A stretch of 43,513 nt of DNA from Streptomyces mutomycini. Lineage in GTDB: Bacteria; Actinomycetota; Actinomycetes; Streptomycetales; Streptomycetaceae. How positions within the stretch are numbered: position 1 is the stretch's first letter; every line of letters starts with the position of its first letter. Where the stretch lies: positions 1-43,513 of the forward strand of contig NZ_MAPV01000153.1 in NCBI RefSeq assembly GCF_001700505.1, given 5' to 3'. The position numbers and the translations under genes are program-made. A model generated the notes under the pieces. That model made no database searches. It had not been told where the DNA came from and worked only from the letters and a program-made list of their open reading frames with translations. Below, one piece after another: positions 16,770-26,146 of this stretch.

Positions 16770-19289
16770 ATGCCCCTGAACCGCAGACAACTCGTCACCG
16801 GCGCCCTGGCCACCGTCGCCGCGGCCACCGCGGCCGGCCGCTGGGCCACCACGGCGACGGCCGCCGGGGGCGTGATGGCCGCCGCACGCGGCGGCCACTA
16901 CTCCCCCAACGCCGCCCCACTGCACCCGACGGCCTTCCTGAGGCTGCCGCCCGGACGGGTCACCGCCAAGGGCTGGCTGGCGGGCCAGCTCCGGCTGCAG
17001 CTCGACGGTCTCTGCGGACGCTACGAGGAGTTCTCGCACTTCCTCGACTTCGAGGCCTCCGGCTGGGTGCGCCCCGACCGGGGAGGCTGGGAGGAAGTCC
17101 CCTACTGGCTGCGCGGATACACCGACCTGGCGATCGTCACCGGTGACGCGACGGCGCTGGCCGCCGCACGCCGCTGGATCGACGCGGTCCTCACCACCCA
17201 GCAGTCCGACGGCTTCTTCGGCCCTAAGGCCCTGCGCACCTCGCTGAACGGCGGCCCGGACTTCTGGCCCTTCCTGCCCATGATCCAGGCACTGCGCTCC
17301 TGGCAGGAGTACGACGGGGACAACCGGATCATCCCGTTTCTGAGCAGGTTCTTCCGCTACATGAACGCACAGGGCCCCGGCGCCTTCAACACCAGCTGGA
17401 TCGCGCTGCGCTGGGGCGACGGCCTCGACAGCGTCTACTGGCTCTTCAACCGCACCGGCGACACCTTCCTGCTCGACCTCGCCGACAAGATCCACCGGTA
17501 CGGCGCCGACTGGGGCGACAACCTCGTCAATCCGCACAACGTCAACATCGCGCAGGGCTTCCGCGAGCCCGCCCAGTACGCCCTGCGCAGCGGCTCGCAG
17601 CAGGACACCCGGGACACGTACGGGACGTACGCCAGGGCCATGGACCAGTACGGCCAGTTCCCCGGCGGCGGCTTCGCCGGGGACGAGAACGCCCGTCCCG
17701 GACACGGAGATCCCCGGCAGGGCTTCGAGACCTGCGGGATCGTCGAGTTCATGGCGAGCCACCAGTTGCTGACCCGGATCACGGGCGACCCGCTCTGGGC
17801 GGACCGCTGCGAGGAACTGGCCTTCAACTCGCTGCCCGCCTCGCTGGACCCGTCGGGGAAGGCGGTCCACTACGTCACCGGTGCCAACAGCGTCGACCTG
17901 GACAACGCGCCGAAGCGGGACCGGCAGTTCCAGAACGGCTTCGCGATGCAGGCGTACCTGCCGGGCGTCGACCAGTACCGCTGCTGCCCGCACAACTACG
18001 GCATGGGCTGGCCCTACTTCGTCGAGGAGCTCTGGCTCGCCACCCCGGACGGCGGTCTCGCCGCGGCGATGTACGCGGCCTCGGAGGTCACCGCGAAGGT
18101 CGCCGACGGCACGGAGGTCACCTTCACCGAGGAGACCGGCTACCCGTTCACGGACACCGTGACCCTCTCCCTCAGGTCCCCGGAGCGGCTGCGTTTCCCC
18201 CTGGTCCTGCGCGTGCCCGCCTGGTGCGCCGAACCTGACATCCGGGTCAACGGGCGGCGGGTCACCGCCCCGGCGGGCCCCGCCTTCACCCGGATCGAAC
18301 GGACCTGGTCCGACGGCGACAAGGTCACCCTGCGCCTGCCGCAGCGGACCACCCTGCGCACCTGGGCGGACACCCACGGCTCGGTCAGCGTGGACCACGG
18401 GCCGCTGACCTACTCCCTGCGCATCGGGGAGACCTACGAGCGCATCGGCGGCACCGAGCAGTTCCCGGAGTACGCCGTCCACGCCACCACCCCGTGGAAC
18501 TACGGTCTCGTCGTGGACGGCGCGCGGCCCGCCGCCTCTCTGCGGCGCCGCTCCACCGGTCGCGCCCCCGGCGACAACCCCTTCACGCTGGAGGGCACCC
18601 CGCTCGTCATGACCGCCCGGGCCCGCCGCATACCCGAGTGGAGCGCCGACGACGAGCACGTGGTGGCGCCCCTCCAGCCGAGCCCCGCGCGCAGTACCGA
18701 GCCGGTCGAGGAGGTCACGCTCGTCCCGATGGGCGCGGCGCGGCTGCGGATCACGTCCTTCCCGACGGCGAGCCCGGACGCGGCGCCCTGGCTCGCGGAC
18801 CGCTGGTACCGCATCGGCAACCGGAACTCCGGCAAGGTGCTGGGCGTGGACGGCATGTCCACCGCGAACAGCGCCCACGTCGTCCAGTTCGGCGACACCG
18901 GGACGGCCGACCACCTGTGGCGTCTCGTGGCCAACGGCGACGGCTGGTACCGCATCCGCAACCAGCACTCCGGCAAGGTGCTCGGCGTGGACCTCATGTC
19001 CACGGCGAACAGCGCCCACGTCGTGCAGTACGACGACAACGACACCGCCGACCACCTGTGGCAGCTCGTGCCCGACGGCGGCGGCTGGTACCGCATCCGG
19101 AACCGCAACTCGGACAAGGTGCTCGGCGTGGACGGCATGTCCGGCGCCGACAGCGCCCACGTCGTGCAGTACGACGACAACGGAACCAGTGACCATCTCT
19201 GGCAGCTGCTCCGAGCAGCGGCCCCCACCGGCCCCCACGCCGCCCCGGTGTGGGGAGTTCTTCCCTCCCCCGAGGAGATACGGGAATGA
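16770..19289 (+). CDS. secreted GH127-type beta-L-arabinofuranosidase with C-terminal ricin-type lectin domain
   Basis: 839 aa. The ATG at 16770 is behind GCGGAG. Tat signal LNRRQLVTGALATVAAAT, so it is probably exported folded. The DUF1680/GH127 catalytic region (about 45-640) retains the zinc-cysteine site of characterised family members: E320 and C322 in FETCGIVE, and C405-C406 in YRCCPHN, one of which is the expected nucleophile. Known GH127 enzymes remove beta-L-arabinofuranosyl or related residues. The C-terminus (about 679-815) is a ricin-type trefoil made of three 47-residue repeats (WYRI, KVLGVD, SAHVVQ, DHLWQL), probably for polysaccharide binding. Its stop overlaps the next ATG by 4 bp. 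Galactofuranose or another furanose is possible as substrate, since specificity within DUF1680 is broad. Confidence 0.88.
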   Translation: MPLNRRQLVTGALATVAAATAAGRWATTATAAGGVMAAARGGHYSPNAAPLHPTAFLRLPPGRVTAKGWLAGQLRLQLDGLCGRYEEFSHFLDFEASGWVRPDRGGWEEVPYWLRGYTDLAIVTGDATALAAARRWIDAVLTTQQSDGFFGPKALRTSLNGGPDFWPFLPMIQALRSWQEYDGDNRIIPFLSRFFRYMNAQGPGAFNTSWIALRWGDGLDSVYWLFNRTGDTFLLDLADKIHRYGADWGDNLVNPHNVNIAQGFREPAQYALRSGSQQDTRDTYGTYARAMDQYGQFPGGGFAGDENARPGHGDPRQGFETCGIVEFMASHQLLTRITGDPLWADRCEELAFNSLPASLDPSGKAVHYVTGANSVDLDNAPKRDRQFQNGFAMQAYLPGVDQYRCCPHNYGMGWPYFVEELWLATPDGGLAAAMYAASEVTAKVADGTEVTFTEETGYPFTDTVTLSLRSPERLRFPLVLRVPAWCAEPDIRVNGRRVTAPAGPAFTRIERTWSDGDKVTLRLPQRTTLRTWADTHGSVSVDHGPLTYSLRIGETYERIGGTEQFPEYAVHATTPWNYGLVVDGARPAASLRRRSTGRAPGDNPFTLEGTPLVMTARARRIPEWSADDEHVVAPLQPSPARSTEPVEEVTLVPMGAARLRITSFPTASPDAAPWLADRWYRIGNRNSGKVLGVDGMSTANSAHVVQFGDTGTADHLWRLVANGDGWYRIRNQHSGKVLGVDLMSTANSAHVVQYDDNDTADHLWQLVPDGGGWYRIRNRNSDKVLGVDGMSGADSAHVVQYDDNGTSDHLWQLLRAAAPTGPHAAPVWGVLPSPEEIRE
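18804..19212 (+). repeat. three 141-bp tandem repeats encoding the lectin trefoil
   Basis: The units begin at 18804, 18945 and 19086, exactly 141 bp apart, each starting TGGTACCGCATC. They encode the three trefoil lobes of the GH127 enzyme. Nucleotide identity between units is high by eye, including at synonymous positions, which suggests recent duplication or gene conversion. Confidence 0.85.
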
Positions 19290-21637
19290 AGTCCGCACCC
19301 GCACCACGCCGTCGCACCTGGTGGAGACGGTTAACCACCGGAACCGGCCTGCTGGCCCTGCTCGCCACCGCGCTCGTGGGAGCCGGCACGGCCCCCGCGG
19401 CGGCCGCACCCGCCGCCTGGACGCCGAAGCCGGCGCCGATGACGACGCCCTGGACGAACCAGGTCCCCGTCGACAACCCCCTCCCCGAGTACCCGCGCCC
19501 CCAGCTGACCCGGCCCGACTGGGCGAACCTCAACGGCATCTGGGACTTCGCGGTCACCGGCCGCGACGCCGGACAGCCCGCGTCGTTCTCCGAGCAGATC
19601 AGGGTTCCGTTCGTCGCGGAGTCCTCGCTCTCCGGTATCAAGCGCAGGATCACCGAGAACGACAAGCTCTGGTACAAGCGCACCTTCACCGTGCCGTCGG
19701 ACTGGAACGGCCGCCGGGTCGTGCTCAACTTCGGCGCGTCCGACTGGCAGAGCACCGTCTGGGTCAACGGCACCCAGGTCGGCGCCCACAAGGGCGGCTT
19801 CGACTCGTTCTCTTACGACATCACGCCGCAGCTGGGCGGCGGCACGAACACCGTCGTCGTCTCCGTGTACGACCCGACGCAGACCGGCGGCCAGGCCGTC
19901 GGGAAGCAGCGGATCAACGACGTGAACCCGCATCCGGGCGGCGGGATCTTCTACACCGCGGCCTCCGGCATCTGGCAGACGGTCTGGCTGGAGCCCGTCG
20001 CGGCCTCGCACGTCACGCGGCTGGACATGACGCCGGACCTCGGCAACAGCACGCTGCGGGTGAAGGTCAGAGCGGCCTCCGCCGGCGGCCGGACCGCGCG
20101 GGTCACCGTCTCCAGCGGCGGCACCGTCGTGGGTACGGCGACCGGGGCGGCCGGCACCGAGATCTCCGTCCCCGTGCCGAATCCCCGGCTGTGGAGCCCG
20201 GAGGACCCGTTCCTGTACGACGTGCGCGCCGACCTGCTCGACGGGACGGCCGTGGTCGACACGGCGGGCAGCTACGCGGGCATGCGGTCCATCGGAGTCG
20301 CGAAGGTCGACAACATCCTGCGCCCCGTTCTCAACGGGAAGTTCGTCTTCCAGACCGGCACGCTCGACCAGGGCTACTGGCCCGACGGCATCTACACGGC
20401 GCCCACCGACGCCGCTCTCAGGTCCGACCTCCAGGCGCACAAGGACCTCGGGTTCAACATGGTCCGCAAGCACATCAAGGTCGAACCGCAGCGCTGGTTC
20501 TACTGGGCGGACAGGCTGGGCCTCCTCGTCTGGCAGGACATGCCCGCGATGGACACCGGGAAGACGCCCGACGGCGCGGCACGGACGCAGTGGGAGGCCG
20601 AGTACCACGCGGTCATCGACCAGCACCGGAGCTCGCCGTCGGTGGTCATGTGGGTCAACCAGAACGAGGGCTGGGGCCAGTACGACCAGGCCAGGATCGC
20701 CGACGAGGTGAAGGCCTACGACCCGTCCCGGCTGGTCAACAACATGAGCGGGGTCAACTGCTGCGGTTCCGTCGACGGCGGCAACGGCGATGTGATCGAC
20801 AACCACATCTACGTCGGCCCCGGCAACACCGCGCCCACCGCGACCCGGGCCGCCGTCCTCGGCGAGTTCGGCGGGCTCGGGTACAAGGTCCCGGGCCACG
20901 AGTGGTATCCGGGCGGCGGCTTCAGTTACGAGGACCAGGCGAGCCTCGGCGCACTGGGCAACCGGTTCGTCGGGCTCCTGGACGCCATCCGCGTCGGCCA
21001 GCTGCCGGCCGGGCTCTCGGCCTCCGTCTACACCGAGATCACGGACGTCGAGAACGAGGCGAACGGGCTGCTCACCTACGACCGCCAGGTGGTAAAGGTG
21101 GACACCGGACGGGTGAAGGCGGCCAACCAGGCCCTCATCCAGGCGTCCAGGACACCCGCCCCGCCGGTCACCCTTCCCACCGGCCAGTACAAGTCGCTCC
21201 GGGTCACCACGCCGGGGCACACGACGAAGTACCTGCGGCACTCGCAGGGACTCGCGTACACGGCGGTCGTCGACAGTGGCAGCAGCGCGCTGGTGAAGAA
21301 CGACGCCACCTGGAAGGTCGTCACGGGCCTCGCGAACAGCAACTGCTATTCGTTCGAGTCCCGCAACTACCCCGGGGAGTACCTGCGGCACCGGGACTTC
21401 CGGATCCGCCGGGACGCGAGCGACGGCTCGGCTCTCTTCAAGGCCGACGCGACGTGGTGCGCGGTCGCCGGTCAGGGCGGCGTACGGCTGTCGAGCGCCA
21501 ATCTGCCCGGCAGCTACCTGCGCCACATCGGCTCGGAGGTGTGGCTGGCCACTCCCGGCGGCGGTCACGCCTGGGACAACGCGGCCACCTTCGCCGAGGA
21601 CACCACCTGGGCCGTGGACGGCCCCTGGGCTCCCTGA
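19286..21637 (+). CDS. secreted GH2 glycoside hydrolase with AbfB/CBM42 domain
   Basis: 783 aa. The ATG at 19286 sits in the stop of the GH127 gene (ATGA) behind GAGGAGA. A signal peptide (about 1-41, ending AAAAPAA) is followed by the GH2 sugar-binding fold (about 65-225, with GIWDF and DWQSTVWVNG), the immunoglobulin-like domain (about 230-340) and the TIM barrel (about 345-620). The expected acid/base is E461 in NQNEGWG and the nucleophile E527 in LGEFGG. The C-terminal domain (about 630-780) is an AbfB/CBM42 trefoil, with RNYPGEYLRHRDF and DGSALFKADATW, known for binding arabinofuranose side chains. GH2 includes beta-galactosidases, alpha-L-arabinofuranosidases and beta-D-galactofuranosidases. 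The CBM42 and the furanose-type importer make a furanosidase the best guess. Confidence 0.9.
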   Translation: MKSAPAPRRRTWWRRLTTGTGLLALLATALVGAGTAPAAAAPAAWTPKPAPMTTPWTNQVPVDNPLPEYPRPQLTRPDWANLNGIWDFAVTGRDAGQPASFSEQIRVPFVAESSLSGIKRRITENDKLWYKRTFTVPSDWNGRRVVLNFGASDWQSTVWVNGTQVGAHKGGFDSFSYDITPQLGGGTNTVVVSVYDPTQTGGQAVGKQRINDVNPHPGGGIFYTAASGIWQTVWLEPVAASHVTRLDMTPDLGNSTLRVKVRAASAGGRTARVTVSSGGTVVGTATGAAGTEISVPVPNPRLWSPEDPFLYDVRADLLDGTAVVDTAGSYAGMRSIGVAKVDNILRPVLNGKFVFQTGTLDQGYWPDGIYTAPTDAALRSDLQAHKDLGFNMVRKHIKVEPQRWFYWADRLGLLVWQDMPAMDTGKTPDGAARTQWEAEYHAVIDQHRSSPSVVMWVNQNEGWGQYDQARIADEVKAYDPSRLVNNMSGVNCCGSVDGGNGDVIDNHIYVGPGNTAPTATRAAVLGEFGGLGYKVPGHEWYPGGGFSYEDQASLGALGNRFVGLLDAIRVGQLPAGLSASVYTEITDVENEANGLLTYDRQVVKVDTGRVKAANQALIQASRTPAPPVTLPTGQYKSLRVTTPGHTTKYLRHSQGLAYTAVVDSGSSALVKNDATWKVVTGLANSNCYSFESRNYPGEYLRHRDFRIRRDASDGSALFKADATWCAVAGQGGVRLSSANLPGSYLRHIGSEVWLATPGGGHAWDNAATFAEDTTWAVDGPWAP

Positions 21638-21660
21638 GGTGAGCTGCGCCGGGCCCGGTT

Positions 21661-21707
21661 CTGCGTCCTGCGTCCTGCGTCCTGCGTCCTGCGTCCTGCG
21701 TCCTGCG
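21661..21707. repeat. heptanucleotide tandem repeat (CTGCGTC)n
   Basis: Six complete copies and a partial seventh of CTGCGTC fill the gap between the stop codons of the GH2 gene and the convergent phosphotransferase. No open frame crosses it meaningfully. It looks like a slippage-prone microsatellite that may vary in copy number between strains. Confidence 0.95.
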
Positions 21708-21712
21708 AAGAG

Positions 21713-22690
21713 TCAGGCGTATCGGTGGAAGAGGGCGTGGAGGTAGTCCTCGAGCCGGCTCGTGAGCAGGGCCGTCGTCAGGTGGGTGTGTCCCAGCTCG
21801 CGCCAGGGCCGCGCGACCTTCTCGACGTTCGAGAAGGCGAGGGCGTCCAGGACCCGCCAGTACAGGTGAGCCGAGGGATCACCGCTCAGGACGCCTCCGG
21901 CTGCTACGTACCGCTCGGCGAGCCGCATCGCTTCTTCCGGGCCGTGCAGGAGAGCCAGGGCCGTGGAGCAGTGGGCCACGTCGAGGTCCGCCGGCCCCAT
22001 GGACGTCTCGACCCAGTCGACGACTCCGGTGATCCGGGTATCGGTGCCGTAACCGCTGAAGAGCACGTTCCCGGGGTGGAAGTCACGGTGCAGGAAGCAG
22101 GGCCGGTAGTCCGGGGGGTCGCGGCGGATGACGTCGACGGCGCGCTGCCACAGGTACGAGCGTTCCGTCGCTTCGGGCGGCCTCACCCGTTCCGGTGAGG
22201 TCCAGGCCTCGTACACACGCGGCCGGGCCCCGGCCGGGACACGTACCCGGTGGATGCCGACGAGTTGGCGCGCCAGGAGCTCCGTCCGCAGTCCCGCGTC
22301 CTCATCACCCAGGCGCACCGTGCCGGGCAGCAGCGTCATCAGCAGCGACGGATGGTCGCAGTACCGCGCGGTCGCGTCCACGGCCTCGAACCCGGCCACC
22401 GGCACCTCGGTCCGCGCGAGGAGCCGCAGGATGTCGGCCTCCCGCGTGAGGAGGCCCTCCGCGTGGCGGACGAAGAAGGGTTCGGTGAAGGACCGCAGCA
22501 CGAACCAGCGAGGTTCGCCGGGTCCGCCCACGCGCAGGCGGCGCATCTGCGAAGTCCACCCGCCACGCAGCCGTTCGGCCGCGACCACCGGCCGGCCCTC
22601 GCCCACCTGCTCCTCCACCCACGTGCGCGTACGGGACCAGCCCCGGTCGTCGACGACGCCGGGCTCCGTGAAGGCGACTTGTTCGTCCAT
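21713..22690 (-). CDS. aminoglycoside phosphotransferase (APH) family protein
   Basis: 325 aa from the ATG at 22690 (MDEQVAFTEPG); a GTG six bases earlier is an alternative. The kinase-like fold shows the catalytic loop CFLHRDFHPGNVLFSG and the metal-binding ITGVVDWVETSMGPADLD, both APH hallmarks. The N-terminal part has the RGGWTSQMRRLRV nucleotide-loop-like segment. Such proteins phosphorylate antibiotics, choline, homoserine or other small molecules. Nothing here identifies the substrate, so resistance should not be assumed. It stands alone, convergent with the GH2 gene and downstream of the second GH2 gene's terminator, and looks like an insertion within the carbohydrate locus. Confidence 0.88.
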   Translation of the reverse strand: MDEQVAFTEPGVVDDRGWSRTRTWVEEQVGEGRPVVAAERLRGGWTSQMRRLRVGGPGEPRWFVLRSFTEPFFVRHAEGLLTREADILRLLARTEVPVAGFEAVDATARYCDHPSLLMTLLPGTVRLGDEDAGLRTELLARQLVGIHRVRVPAGARPRVYEAWTSPERVRPPEATERSYLWQRAVDVIRRDPPDYRPCFLHRDFHPGNVLFSGYGTDTRITGVVDWVETSMGPADLDVAHCSTALALLHGPEEAMRLAERYVAAGGVLSGDPSAHLYWRVLDALAFSNVEKVARPWRELGHTHLTTALLTSRLEDYLHALFHRYA

Positions 22691-22722
22691 GCGCACAACC
22701 TACCGACCAGGGCCGGCGCGGA

Positions 22723-22761
22723 GCTCCCGGCAGTGAGGCGCGTGCGCACACTGCCGGGAGC
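22723..22761 (-). terminator. terminator of the PA14-GH2 gene
   Basis: Perfect 13-bp stem GCTCCCGGCAGTG with its complement, separated by a 13-nt loop, beginning 20 bp after the stop of the minus-strand GH2 gene and just before the phosphotransferase start. Confidence 0.75.
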
Positions 22762-22780
22762 GGCCCTGCGGGGGTGTTCC

Positions 22781-25700
22781 CTACGGCTGTTCGCCGTCGT
22801 GGAGTGCGGTCACCTCCTGGTCGGTGAGCGCCTTGTCGTAGACCTTGACCTGGTCGACGGAGCCGTTCCAGAAGTCGACGTTGCCGCCGGACCACTTGGC
22901 GCGGCCCACCGCGAGGGAGCCGGTGCTGACGTCGGCGGTTCCGGCCGCCGCGGTGGAGGCGAGCTCGCCGTCGACGTACAGCTTGATCTCGTCACCGCTG
23001 CGTACGCCGACCAGGTGGTACCACTGGCCGAGTTCGGGCTTGATCTCCAGCCGGGCCCGGTGGGCGCCCGGGGTGGAGAAGGCGAACCCGCCCTGCCCGT
23101 ACTGGAGGTAGAACGGGTTCTCCTGGCGCCGGCCGTCCTGGCTGACGACGGTGGCGTAGTTGCCGGGCAGCGCGTCGAGCGACGCCCAGGCGGAGACGGT
23201 GTAGTCACCGGTGGTGTCGACGACCGGGCCGTCCGTCTCGGCGTACTGGCCCTCTCCGTCGAACTTCAGCGCCGAACCCTGGACTCCGGGCGTCCAGGAC
23301 GTGCCCTCGGAGAGGGTGAGGTCCTTGTGGTTCGGGCCGCTGTCGGCGGCCCTGGTGCCCTGGTTCTCGTCCAGGGACCAGCCGCCACCACCCTTGATCC
23401 CGTCCCGCTCGCCCGCGGCGGCACCGGCCGCGATGACCTCCTGGTTGATCTTCCGCACCTTGGCGGCGTCGACCTTGATCTCCCGGCGGTCGTACGTCCA
23501 GAGCCCGTTGAGCTCGTTCTCCAGGTCGGTCACCTGGGTGTAGATGGAGCCGGAGAGTTCGGCTCCGGCCGCCTCCAGGTAGTACGTACGGGTGTTGTCG
23601 ACGTACTTGGCGGTCAGTGCGTCCTTGTCGGCGACGCCGCTGTAGATCGCGGTGGGGGCACCGGGCCACATACGGCCGGGGATCCGCAGGGTGAAGCCGC
23701 CGTGCTCACCGTCGATCGCGGCTCGCGTCTCATCGGGGAAGGCCGGGTCGGTGTTGTTGTAGTCGTGGTGGTCGATGATGTCGCCCTTGCCGGAGTCACC
23801 CTTGCTGTTGCAGCAGTTGACACCGCTGTGGGCGCTGACGACGCGTGACGGGTCGGCGGCCTGGACCTTCTCGGTGATCCTGCCGGTCTCAATGCGGTCC
23901 CACTCGCCCCAGCCCTCGTTGAAGACGATCCAGGCGCCGATCGAGGGGTAGTTGTGCATCTGCTCCATCATCTCGGCACCCTGGTCGAGGAAGGCCTTGT
24001 GGCCCTTCTCACCGGTGAGGTTGCCGGAGACGAAGTCCTGCCACACCAGGAGGCCCAGCTGGTCGGCGTGGTAGTACCAGCGCGCGGGCTCGACCTTGAT
24101 GTGCTTGCGGACGGAGTTGAAGCCGAGGTCCTTCTGCGCCTTCAGGTCGAAGACCAGGGCGTCGTCGCTGGGCGCAGTGTTCAGACCGTCGGGGTAGAAG
24201 CCCTGGTCGAGCTGGGCGAGGGAGAAGAACGGCTTCCCGTTGAGGACCAGCTTCTGGTAGCCGCCGACCTCGGCGACGCCGAAGGAGCGCATCCCGAAGT
24301 AGCTGTCGACGGTGTCCTCGGAGCGGCCGTCCTTCAGGGTGACCTCGAGGTCGTACAGATACGGGTCGTCCGGCGTCCAGAGGTGCTGCTTGGCGACCGG
24401 GAGGCTCAGCTCGCTGTTGGCCGGGCCGGTGACGGTGCCGACGGCCTTGCCCTTCCTGTCGCGGGCGACAGCGGTGACGCGGGCGGACTTCGAGGCGCCC
24501 TCCGAGTTGACAGTCAGGGCGAGCCGGCCCTTGTCGATGTCCGGCGTGGTCTTCAGGGAGTCGACGGCGGCCGGAGCGACGGGCTCCATCCAGACGGTCT
24601 GCCAGATACCGGAGGAGGCGGTGTAGAAGATGCCGCTGGGGTTGGCGGACTGCTTGCCCGTGGGCTGGTCGGCACCGGTGGTGTCGGTGACCGCGACCAC
24701 GATCTCCTGGGGGCCGCCGCCCTTGAGCGCTTCGGTGATGTCGGCGCTGAAGGCGGTGTAGCCGCCGGTGTGCTCGGCGACCTGCTTGCCGTTGACCCAG
24801 ACCCGCGCCTGGTAGTCGACGGCGCCGAAGTTCAGCTTCAGCCGGTCGTCACTGCTCCGCTTGCCGACCGACCACTTCTTGGGCACCGTGACGAGCTTGC
24901 GGTAGAACATGTGGTCTTCGTGGCGCTCGAGTCCGGAGAGCTGGGACTCGACGGGGTACGGCACGGTGATGCGCTCGTCGAGCGACTTGCCGAAGACCGG
25001 CTTCTCACCTGCGGTGGCTCCCGCGAACTCCCACGGTCCGTTGAGGTTCTTCCAGTCGTCGCGCACCTGCTGCGGGCGGGGGTACTCGGGGAGCGGGTTC
25101 TTGCGGTCGGCCTTCTCGCCCCACGGGGTGAGCAGCCGGTGCGTCGAGAGGTTCTTCGCCCTGCGGCTGATCTCGGGGACGGTCTCGTCGCCGTTCTTCA
25201 GGCCGGCCTCGCCGTCGTAGACGAACTTGACCTGCTGGCCCTTCTGGACGGCCGCGCCCAGGGTGACGACGAGCGCCTTGCTGTTGCCGGGGACCCTGGC
25301 GACCGACTTCACGGGCATCGGCGTGGTGTCCGCCTCGACGTCGAGGTGGTTCTTCACGTCCTCGATGCCGCTGACCTCGTGGTCGAAGGCGGCCTGCAGC
25401 TTCAGCCCGTTTCCGGCGACGCTCAGCCCGACCGGGTAGACCTCGAAGTCGGCGGGCGGGGTGAAGGCGGACTCGGGGACGATCTGCCTGGCGAGCTTCG
25501 CGCTCGACCAGCGCAGGAACATGTTCGCCCCGCCGGTGTCCTGGAACATCTCCAGCCGGAAGGTGTGCTGTTCACCGGCCTTCAGCGTGACCGGAGCACT
25601 GGTCTGCTCCTTGTCCCAGTCCGGCTCCCAGTGGTCGATGACGGCCTTGTCGTCGATGAAGAGCCGGAAGCCGTTGTCACCGATGGCGGCGAAGGTGTAG

Positions 25701-26059
25701 TCGCCGTCCTCCGGGGCCTCGATCTGCCCCGTCCAGCGGGCGGTGGTGTGCTCGGTCTTCCCGGTGGCCGATTCGAAGGCGCCGGTCAGCCCTGGGAAGT
25801 TGATGTCGGGGTCGAGCGCGGTGGCGCCGAGCTTCGCGAAGTCACGGGCACCGGGGGCGGACATCGCGAAGTACTCGCCCTTGAGGCCGTGCACCTCGGT
25901 GGAGGGGTTCTCCGCCGTCACCGCGGAGGCGGAGGCGGCGCTCGCGGCGGGGGCTGCGGCAGCGGCCGGGACCAGGACGGCCCCCACGGGGAGCAGCAGC
26001 GCCGCCGTACAGGCGAGCGTTCTGAGAATCGTGCGCGGGCGGACTGGTTGTCGTATCAA
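22781..26059 (-). CDS. secreted PA14-GH2-LamG glycoside hydrolase
   Basis: 1092 aa from a TTG at 26059, chosen because GAGGA lies about 8 nt upstream and the protein then starts directly with a signal peptide (RQPVRPRTILRTLACTAALL). An upstream ATG at 26140 would add 27 unlikely residues. Order: signal (1-45), PA14 (about 57-195, with GEYFA and DNGFRLFIDDKAVIDHW), a linker domain (about 200-320), GH2 (about 325-880), and a C-terminal LamG/concanavalin-like domain (about 890-1090). The expected acid/base is E715 in FNEGWGEW and the nucleophile E785 in DGEHGG. The catalytic part is clearly paralogous to the CBM42-bearing GH2, sharing NPLPEYPRPQ, ASSGIWQTVW-like and VRKHIKVEP blocks. A related furanoside or galactoside linkage is likely. 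Weak AACGTT-like sites lie upstream. Confidence 0.9.
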   Translation of the reverse strand: MIRQPVRPRTILRTLACTAALLLPVGAVLVPAAAAAPAASAASASAVTAENPSTEVHGLKGEYFAMSAPGARDFAKLGATALDPDINFPGLTGAFESATGKTEHTTARWTGQIEAPEDGDYTFAAIGDNGFRLFIDDKAVIDHWEPDWDKEQTSAPVTLKAGEQHTFRLEMFQDTGGANMFLRWSSAKLARQIVPESAFTPPADFEVYPVGLSVAGNGLKLQAAFDHEVSGIEDVKNHLDVEADTTPMPVKSVARVPGNSKALVVTLGAAVQKGQQVKFVYDGEAGLKNGDETVPEISRRAKNLSTHRLLTPWGEKADRKNPLPEYPRPQQVRDDWKNLNGPWEFAGATAGEKPVFGKSLDERITVPYPVESQLSGLERHEDHMFYRKLVTVPKKWSVGKRSSDDRLKLNFGAVDYQARVWVNGKQVAEHTGGYTAFSADITEALKGGGPQEIVVAVTDTTGADQPTGKQSANPSGIFYTASSGIWQTVWMEPVAPAAVDSLKTTPDIDKGRLALTVNSEGASKSARVTAVARDRKGKAVGTVTGPANSELSLPVAKQHLWTPDDPYLYDLEVTLKDGRSEDTVDSYFGMRSFGVAEVGGYQKLVLNGKPFFSLAQLDQGFYPDGLNTAPSDDALVFDLKAQKDLGFNSVRKHIKVEPARWYYHADQLGLLVWQDFVSGNLTGEKGHKAFLDQGAEMMEQMHNYPSIGAWIVFNEGWGEWDRIETGRITEKVQAADPSRVVSAHSGVNCCNSKGDSGKGDIIDHHDYNNTDPAFPDETRAAIDGEHGGFTLRIPGRMWPGAPTAIYSGVADKDALTAKYVDNTRTYYLEAAGAELSGSIYTQVTDLENELNGLWTYDRREIKVDAAKVRKINQEVIAAGAAAGERDGIKGGGGWSLDENQGTRAADSGPNHKDLTLSEGTSWTPGVQGSALKFDGEGQYAETDGPVVDTTGDYTVSAWASLDALPGNYATVVSQDGRRQENPFYLQYGQGGFAFSTPGAHRARLEIKPELGQWYHLVGVRSGDEIKLYVDGELASTAAAGTADVSTGSLAVGRAKWSGGNVDFWNGSVDQVKVYDKALTDQEVTALHDGEQP

Positions 26060-26146
26060 GGCGTCGTCCTCGTCGAAGAAGCCGGAGTGCTCCGGACCGC
26101 GAAGCACTGCACATAGTCGAACATTGAGCCACAGCCCCAAACACCT

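Noticed and set aside
16728..19409. Long open frame antisense to GH127
   Set aside because: No recognisable domain or ribosome binding site, and the plus-strand gene has a Tat signal, intact catalytic motifs and lectin repeats.
21661..21707. Tandem heptamer considered as a CRISPR-like array
   Set aside because: The 7-bp units are adjacent with no spacers and no cas genes are nearby.
21713..22690. Antibiotic-resistance function for the APH-family gene
   Set aside because: Only the general kinase motifs are visible and there is no antibiotic biosynthesis context, so resistance cannot be claimed.
23954..26116. Long open frame antisense to the PA14-GH2 gene
   Set aside because: The minus-strand protein has clear PA14, GH2 and LamG domains; the opposite frame is compositionally biased with no homology I recognise.
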